Below are positions 7,365 through 10,945 of a DNA stretch of 10,945 bases, one piece after another. The DNA is from Sphingobacteriales bacterium (GTDB taxonomy: Bacteria; Bacteroidota; Bacteroidia; Sphingobacteriales; Sphingobacteriaceae). The notes below the pieces were generated by a model. The model ran no database searches. It was not told the origin of the DNA and was given only the letters and a program-made list of their open reading frames with translations. The translations under genes and the position numbers were made by a program. Location: assembly GCA_020058405.1 (NCBI GenBank), contig JAGVEE010000415.1, positions 1-10,945 of the forward strand, written 5' to 3'. Positions within the stretch are counted from its first letter, which is position 1, and each line of letters begins with the position of its first letter.

Positions 7365-8165
7365 TTACATCAACTTAAAGTTAACTGGTACGTTAAACTG
7401 TACACGTACAGGACGACCATTTTGTTTACCTGGTGTAAATTTAGGCAAACCTTTTATTACGCGTTTAGCTTCTTCATCACAACCACCACCAATACCACGT
7501 ATTACTTTTACGTCAGATATATTTCCATCTTTTTCTACTACGAAACTAATAAATACTCTTCCTTCAATATTATTTTCGCGTGCAATTGCTGGATACTTTG
7601 TGTTTTTAGCGATGTATGCAATTAAAGCAGATTCGCCTCCTGGAAATTCTGGTTGTTGTTCTACGGCTAAGAATACTTGTTCTTCACCAATTACATCACC
7701 AGTACCATCTTCTAAACCACTTAAATCTACATCTGCATTAGGATCGCCTTCTACTGTTTTAGCACCGGCATCCACTTCTTGCAATTTATCTTGCGTTGGA
7801 GGTGGTTCATCTGGTACTTCCTCATCTGGCTTAATTACAGGTGGAGTAAACTTAATAGTCGACTTCAACGGAGGTGGCGGAGGAGGTGGAGGTGTTGCAG
7901 GTTGGTTTTTATCTACCGGAGGTGGTTCCTCTAAGTCGGTAGTGTTATTTACCAAAACTACTTTTTCCTCAGGCAATGCATTTGTAATTAATTTTATTAT
8001 CAAAGGTGCACTTACAGAAAGTGTAAATATTACAATTGATAATACAATTCCTAAAAACGCATTTCTTGGATATACCTTGCGGATTTCAAAAGCACCGTAT
8101 TCTTGGTTTCTACCTTTAAATACGAGGCTAAGCCACTTGGTGTCGTATAAATCTATTTTAGCCAT
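7365..8165 (-). CDS. tonB: Energy transducer TonB
   Basis: TonB carries energy from the ExbB/ExbD proton channel across the periplasm to TonB-dependent outer-membrane transporters. The 266 residues show a cytoplasmic N-terminus of about 35 residues (MAKIDLYDTKWLSLVFKGRN) typical of Bacteroidota. One transmembrane helix follows at about 36-60. A periplasmic Pro/acid-rich spacer at about 65-165 includes eight consecutive prolines at 92-99. The C-terminal TonB domain spans about 170-266, with PEFPGGE, the conserved Tyr191-Pro192, and the final F-x-V-P-V-N-F-K-L strand. Enterobacterial TonB is anchored with only a short cytoplasmic tail, so this longer one may contact cytoplasmic partners. It follows the second exbD by 16 bases and is followed by the small membrane protein after 12. 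Confidence 0.95.
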   Translation of the reverse strand: MAKIDLYDTKWLSLVFKGRNQEYGAFEIRKVYPRNAFLGIVLSIVIFTLSVSAPLIIKLITNALPEEKVVLVNNTTDLEEPPPVDKNQPATPPPPPPPPLKSTIKFTPPVIKPDEEVPDEPPPTQDKLQEVDAGAKTVEGDPNADVDLSGLEDGTGDVIGEEQVFLAVEQQPEFPGGESALIAYIAKNTKYPAIARENNIEGRVFISFVVEKDGNISDVKVIRGIGGGCDEEAKRVIKGLPKFTPGKQNGRPVRVQFNVPVNFKLM

Positions 8166-8181
8166 ATTCTTAATTTAAGAA

Positions 8182-8808
8182 CTATAAAGGAGTTTCTTTT
8201 AACATATCTACTTCCATTGGTGTAATGTCTACAATAGCATAACGACCAATGTTACAGATATTCATTTCGTCCAAAATGTCCACTAAGTTTTTGTATTTAG
8301 AATCGTCGTTTGCTTTTATTAGTACTATTAAACCATCTTTAAATGATTTTATCGCAGCTACGTTATTTCTAAATGTTTGTTCATCAATTTTGTTTGTTTG
8401 TAATTGCTCTTTGTAGATTGCAATAGAATCTACTTTAACATTACGCATGCGGTTTTCTTTCAAAAGCGAAGCCCTAATTCCAGCTTTACCAAAGTTTGTA
8501 ACTTGCGGCGTTTCTGGTTCTTTAGTATCCTTATTTATAAAATAATAAACTACTTTATCATCTTTTGTCAGGAGTATTGTAAGCGTTTGAGAAAGTTTTA
8601 CTGGTGTGTTTTCTACACCTTCTTCCTTTACCGGCATGTTAATCTCCATGGTTTGTGGCTTGTTCATCGATGTTGTTAACATGAAGAACGTAATTAAAAG
8701 GAAGCCCAAGTCAACCATCGGTGTAAAGTCAACACGTGTTGATTGCTTTTTACCTCTGACTTTCTTGCCTTTTTTACCGCCACCGCCGCCGGCTTCTATA
8801 TCTGCCAT
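8182..8808 (-). CDS. exbD: Biopolymer transporter ExbD, second paralogue (Gly-rich N-terminus)
   Basis: ExbD forms the core inside the ExbB ring and carries the proton-binding Asp of the Ton motor. The 208-residue product begins with a Gly-run and Lys-rich cytoplasmic tail (about residues 7-22). The signature VDFTPMVDLGFLLITFFML follows, with Asp33 as the expected protonatable residue in the single transmembrane helix. The rest is a periplasmic domain ending in a strand-helix region with YAIVDITPME. It retains the Pro of the E. coli-like TP-x-x-D motif, unlike the first paralogue. Thirty-seven bases separate it from the upstream exbD and 16 from tonB. Such paired ExbD genes are usual in this phylum. 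Which ExbD drives TonB, and whether they mix, cannot be told from sequence. Confidence 0.94.
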   Translation of the reverse strand: MADIEAGGGGGKKGKKVRGKKQSTRVDFTPMVDLGFLLITFFMLTTSMNKPQTMEINMPVKEEGVENTPVKLSQTLTILLTKDDKVVYYFINKDTKEPETPQVTNFGKAGIRASLLKENRMRNVKVDSIAIYKEQLQTNKIDEQTFRNNVAAIKSFKDGLIVLIKANDDSKYKNLVDILDEMNICNIGRYAIVDITPMEVDMLKETPL

Positions 8809-8815
8809 ATCTTTA

Positions 8816-8830
8816 TCTAATTAAATTAGA
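8816..8830. repeat. AT-rich palindrome between the two exbD genes
   Basis: TCTAATT and AATTAGA form perfect 7-base arms around a single A. The palindrome lies 8 bases upstream of the second exbD ATG. It is AT-rich and short, so a chance origin is quite possible. If functional, it might be a protein-binding site or weak RNA structure in the exbD leader. Confidence 0.3.
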
Positions 8831-8845
8831 AAATATTGTTAAAAA

Positions 8846-9445
8846 TTAATTGTCAGCTTTTTCTAAGCTTGTGATAAAGTTGAAACGGTTCACTTTTTTA
8901 TCTTGTAGTGTTGAAATTACTTGTTTCACTACAGGATATCCTGCATCACCATCTCCTTTTACAGCTACACGTAAATTTTTATTAGTAAAACGTGCTTGTA
9001 AAATCCAATCTGCTAATTCATTATTCAGAGTATCGCAAGGAATTCCTGGTTGTTTGAATTCTTTACGTTGTTCTGCATCAAGATCTAAGTACGAGCCAAG
9101 TTGTTTAATAGACACCCCGAAAGAACTTAACAACGAAAATTGTTTTTTCTGATCAGCTGTAAATGTCAATTTATATTTCTCGCCCATTTTCTCAAGGAGT
9201 GTAATCTTATTTTGATCACCATCCATTGCGAAATAAACTTTAGAGTCTTTATCGATTGTTAATAATAAAATATCCGTTTCTGGAAGCTTTATCTCCGAGA
9301 TTGATGAAGGTGTAGTCACCGTCACAGGTTCATCGGGTTTAAACTTAGTTGCCAACATAAAGAACGTAAGTAGCAAGAAGGCTACGTCGGTCATTGCCGT
9401 CATATCCACTACTGTACTCTTACGAGGTACCTTTACTTTTGACAT
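8846..9445 (-). CDS. exbD: Biopolymer transporter ExbD, first paralogue
   Basis: This is the first of two ExbD genes. The 199-residue product has a short basic N-terminus (S-K-V-K-V-P-R-K). The signature VVDMTAMTDVAFLLLTFFML follows, with the protonatable Asp20 in the transmembrane helix, then a periplasmic domain of about 165 residues. The periplasmic part contains CDTLNNELADWILQARFTNK and a late ISTLQDKKVNRFNFITSLEK that resembles the ExbD C-terminal core. Ala17 replaces the Pro seen in the second paralogue, so the two channels' proton sites may differ slightly. It follows exbB by 29 bases and clearly shares its transcript. Confidence 0.94.
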   Translation of the reverse strand: MSKVKVPRKSTVVDMTAMTDVAFLLLTFFMLATKFKPDEPVTVTTPSSISEIKLPETDILLLTIDKDSKVYFAMDGDQNKITLLEKMGEKYKLTFTADQKKQFSLLSSFGVSIKQLGSYLDLDAEQRKEFKQPGIPCDTLNNELADWILQARFTNKNLRVAVKGDGDAGYPVVKQVISTLQDKKVNRFNFITSLEKADN

Positions 9446-9474
9446 TTTATTTCGTTTAAATTATATTAATAATC

Positions 9475-10314
9475 TTATCTGTGTTTTGCATTAAACGTTT
9501 GGATGATACTGTAACCAGCTTCATCAATCGCATATGTAATCGCATCTATTTTAGAAGTAAATACGTTGTACATAATAGTTGCTACTGCAGAGTTACCAAT
9601 ACCTAAGGCTGTATTAATTAGGGCCTCAGAGATACCGTTTGCAAGAGCTACTGAGTCTGGAGAACCAGCCGTTGCTAATGCCGCGAATGCACGAATCATA
9701 CCGATTACCGTTCCTAATAAAGCGATTAACGTAGAAACAGAAGCCATCGTAGCAATAATTACTAAGTTTTTCTCTAAACCTGGTAATTCTAATGTTGTTG
9801 ATTCTTCTAATTCTTTTTGGATAGAAAGCACTTTTTGGTCTAAATCTAAACCTGTAGTGTTTTCCATTTCTTTGTACTTCACTAAAGTTGAACGTAAAAC
9901 GTTAGCAACCGAACCTCTTTGCGCATCACATTCTTTGATTGCTGCGTCAACATTATTGTTGTCCAAATGAGTTCTGATTTTACGAACAAAAGATTCTGCT
10001 CTACCTTTACCTTGAGCTTTAGCAATTGTTAAAAATCTTTCGATTGAAAAAGTAATGTTCATCAACACTAACGATAATAAGATAGGTACGATGAAACCAC
10101 CTTTGTAAATTAATCCTAACACTTGTCCTGCGCCTTCGCTGATCGGGTGATTGTTTGGATCGCCTCCTTCAAAGTTTGATGGGTTACCCATTACAAATTT
10201 GTAAATTAAAATACCCACAACTAAACACAATGGAATAGTGATAGATGCAAAGATGGAACTTAAACCATTCTTCTCTTCTTTTGCAGCAGTTGCTACTTTT
10301 GCCTCATTTGCCAT
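9475..10314 (-). CDS. exbB: ExbB / MotA-TolQ family proton channel subunit
   Basis: ExbB forms the ring of the inner-membrane proton channel that powers TonB. The 279 residues contain an extra N-terminal helix (about 21-41), giving four transmembrane segments with those at 73-90, 184-206 and 229-252, against three in E. coli ExbB. Pore-lining Thr202 is in LLGTVIGM and Thr235 in ALINTALGIG. They correspond to the two polar residues of the E. coli channel (Thr148 and Thr181, family knowledge). The large cytoplasmic loop lies between helices 2 and 3. It is the first gene of the TonB cluster, with a 189-base upstream gap where its promoter must lie. The related TolQ and MotA proteins are excluded by the two exbD and tonB neighbours. 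Confidence 0.94.
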   Translation of the reverse strand: MANEAKVATAAKEEKNGLSSIFASITIPLCLVVGILIYKFVMGNPSNFEGGDPNNHPISEGAGQVLGLIYKGGFIVPILLSLVLMNITFSIERFLTIAKAQGKGRAESFVRKIRTHLDNNNVDAAIKECDAQRGSVANVLRSTLVKYKEMENTTGLDLDQKVLSIQKELEESTTLELPGLEKNLVIIATMASVSTLIALLGTVIGMIRAFAALATAGSPDSVALANGISEALINTALGIGNSAVATIMYNVFTSKIDAITYAIDEAGYSIIQTFNAKHR

Positions 10315-10396
10315 TTTTAAATTTATTTGTTTTTTAACTGTTTGTTTAACGTATTATATATTGAAAAAATTGCCCAATTTGTAATTATAGGGCTCA

Positions 10397-10404
10397 CAAA
10401 ATTA
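10397..10404 (-). promoter_or_regulatory. Candidate -7 promoter element for the exbB-tonB cluster
   Basis: TAATTTTG on the minus strand fits the Bacteroidota TAnnTTTG element. A start near 10390 would give a leader of about 76 bases before the exbB ATG. The sequence upstream is an A/T tract without a recognisable TTG at -33 spacing, so the call rests on one half-site in AT-rich DNA where chance matches are common. Confidence 0.35.
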
Positions 10405-10466
10405 TAATTTTTAAGCAATAAAAAAATTTTAAGATGATTTATTAACATAAATTTAATATTCTGACG

Positions 10467-10500
10467 AAAACCTTACAATTCTATGTCTAAATCAGGTTTT
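10467..10500 (-). terminator. Possible weak terminator after the DUF3127 gene
   Basis: AAAACCT and AGGTTTT form a 7-bp inverted repeat around a 20-base loop, starting 3 bases after the DUF3127 stop codon. The T residues form part of the stem and no separate T-run follows, so termination would be inefficient. The position is right for the end of a single-gene transcript, but the long loop makes this only a weak candidate. Confidence 0.25.
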
Positions 10501-10503
10501 TAA

Positions 10504-10872
10504 CTAAAATGGTAGGTCATCTGCGCTTGCTTCTAAGCTATCCATGTTAAAAACAGGAGGTTCATTGCTCGGCATAGGAGCAGAACCAGCGCTAACTTTA
10601 TCAATTTTCCAAGCTACAATGTTGGTTATATAGTCTTTTTCTCCTGTTTTCCTAGTATATGGTTTGCCAGAAAGGTTAAAAGCAACTTTCAATTCATCCC
10701 CTAATTTATGGTCATCAATTAAGCTACACTTATCTTGATTTAATTGAAATTTTACATATTGTTGGTAACCTCTCTCTTCGGTTTCAACAACAAACTCTCT
10801 TTTTTTGAACTTGTCAGTAATCTGTATTGTTTCAAATACATCTACTAATTTTCCTTGTACTTCTAATGACAT
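10504..10872 (-). CDS. DUF3127 OB-fold-like protein with SSB-type DDLPF tail
   Basis: The 122-residue cytoplasmic protein matches the pattern of DUF3127, a small Bacteroidota family with an OB-like fold. It starts MSLEVQGKLVDVFETIQIT, followed by FKKREFVVETEERG, a strand with YVKFQLNQDKCSLID and the phrase LGDELKVAFNLSGKPY, ending the fold at about residue 92 with NIVAWKID. A flexible Ala/Pro/Ser linker (about 94-115) then leads to the extreme C-terminus DDLPF. That tail is almost the same as the DDIPF/DDLPF tip by which single-stranded DNA-binding protein recruits repair and replication enzymes. The function is not established. A DNA- or SSB-network role is inferred only from fold type and tail. 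It probably has its own promoter and is separated from exbB by 189 bases. Confidence 0.85.
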   Translation of the reverse strand: MSLEVQGKLVDVFETIQITDKFKKREFVVETEERGYQQYVKFQLNQDKCSLIDDHKLGDELKVAFNLSGKPYTRKTGEKDYITNIVAWKIDKVSAGSAPMPSNEPPVFNMDSLEASADDLPF

Positions 10873-10895
10873 TTTTTGATTTGCTTATATTTTTT

Positions 10896-10924
10896 CAAAT
10901 CTATGATTTTTTTTGAATTTCGAA
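10896..10924 (-). promoter_or_regulatory. Candidate Bacteroidota promoter for the DUF3127 gene
   Basis: The -7 octamer TAGATTTG (10903-10896) matches TAnnTTTG exactly. A TTCG at 10924-10921, 17 bases upstream, is a three-of-four match to the TTTG -33 element. A start around 10889-10892 would leave a leader of about 20 bases to the ATG at 10872. This is the best complete promoter candidate in the window, though still unproven. Confidence 0.45.
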
Positions 10925-10945
10925 TGTTTCTTGGGATTTTGGTGA

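Larger units (their letters stand above)
10315..10503. other. Intergenic region ahead of exbB
   Basis: This 189-base, very AT-rich stretch separates the DUF3127 gene from exbB. It holds a possible weak hairpin after the DUF3127 stop and one near-consensus -7 element, both annotated separately. I see no reading frame with coding character, no RNA gene and no clear operator. It is the only place upstream of the cluster where a promoter for exbB through nuoA could fit. Confidence 0.6.

Noticed and set aside
7922..7990. TonB proline tract region considered as a slippage-prone repeat causing phase variation
   Set aside because: The eight proline codons just below this region (about 7869-7892) mix different third bases, so there is no long uniform repeat unit, and proline runs are normal in TonB spacers.
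7600..8178. 192-codon open frame on the plus strand opposite tonB
   Set aside because: It is antisense to the well-supported tonB. Its Gly- and Ser-rich composition is the complement of tonB's Pro- and acid-rich spacer, and it resembles no protein family.
9566..9970. 134-codon open frame on the plus strand opposite exbB
   Set aside because: It is a shadow of a conserved membrane protein gene: no recognisable motif, no promoter, and explained by exbB codon use.
10383..10409. AATTATA / TATAATT inverted repeat in the exbB upstream region
   Set aside because: Only A/T pairs, 7 bp with a 13-base loop; such repeats are expected by chance in DNA this AT-rich, and there is no T-run or other support.
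1..10945. Mobile element, CRISPR, prophage or defence-system signatures
   Set aside because: No transposase, integrase, repeat array, terminal repeats or composition shift was seen; nearly all bases belong to conserved minus-strand genes.

Overview
The window comes from a low-GC member of the Bacteroidota. Three things point there. The TonB begins with the phylum's typical cytoplasmic extension. Two ExbD genes sit in tandem. Near-consensus Bacteroidota promoter -7 elements (TAnnTTTG) appear, and Shine-Dalgarno sequences are largely absent. All twelve to thirteen believable genes lie on the minus strand, so the map reads from high to low coordinates. I see no tRNA, rRNA, CRISPR array, insertion sequence or phage gene. 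There is no gene-free stretch longer than 300 bases.

In transcription order, a DUF3127 OB-fold-like protein (10872-10504) comes first. It ends in an SSB-like DDLPF tail and has its own candidate promoter. After a 189-base gap comes a tightly packed cluster (10314-4584): exbB, two exbD paralogues, tonB, a 69-residue two-helix membrane protein of unknown function, a PstS-like lipoprotein and a secreted protein made almost entirely of TPR repeats. ExbB/ExbD is the proton-driven motor that energises TonB for outer-membrane uptake. The three genes after tonB encode envelope proteins, which suggests an extended Ton-associated module, but their jobs are not established.

Complex I genes follow without a break: nuoA directly behind the TPR gene, then nuoB, nuoC, nuoD, nuoE and the first 418 codons of nuoF, which runs off the low-coordinate edge. 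These encode the first membrane subunit (A), the quinone-site and N2-cluster module (B, C, D) and the NADH-oxidising module (E, F). Complex I builds the proton gradient that the ExbB/ExbD motor spends, so the neighbourhood is functionally coherent.

The less ordinary observations are these. A strong intrinsic-terminator-like hairpin sits between nuoA and nuoB, directly preceded by a TAGATTTG promoter element whose start site would fall inside the hairpin's 5' arm. nuoA is packaged with the TonB cluster rather than with nuoB-F. A Tyr replaces the usual Asp in the FMN/NADH-site motif of NuoF. The cluster also holds an orphan PstS-like protein, a tiny unknown membrane protein and an SSB-tail mimic in the DUF3127 protein. 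Most of the window is conserved housekeeping sequence. I do not claim a wholly new system, but the Ton-linked accessory genes and the nuoA/nuoB junction deserve attention.
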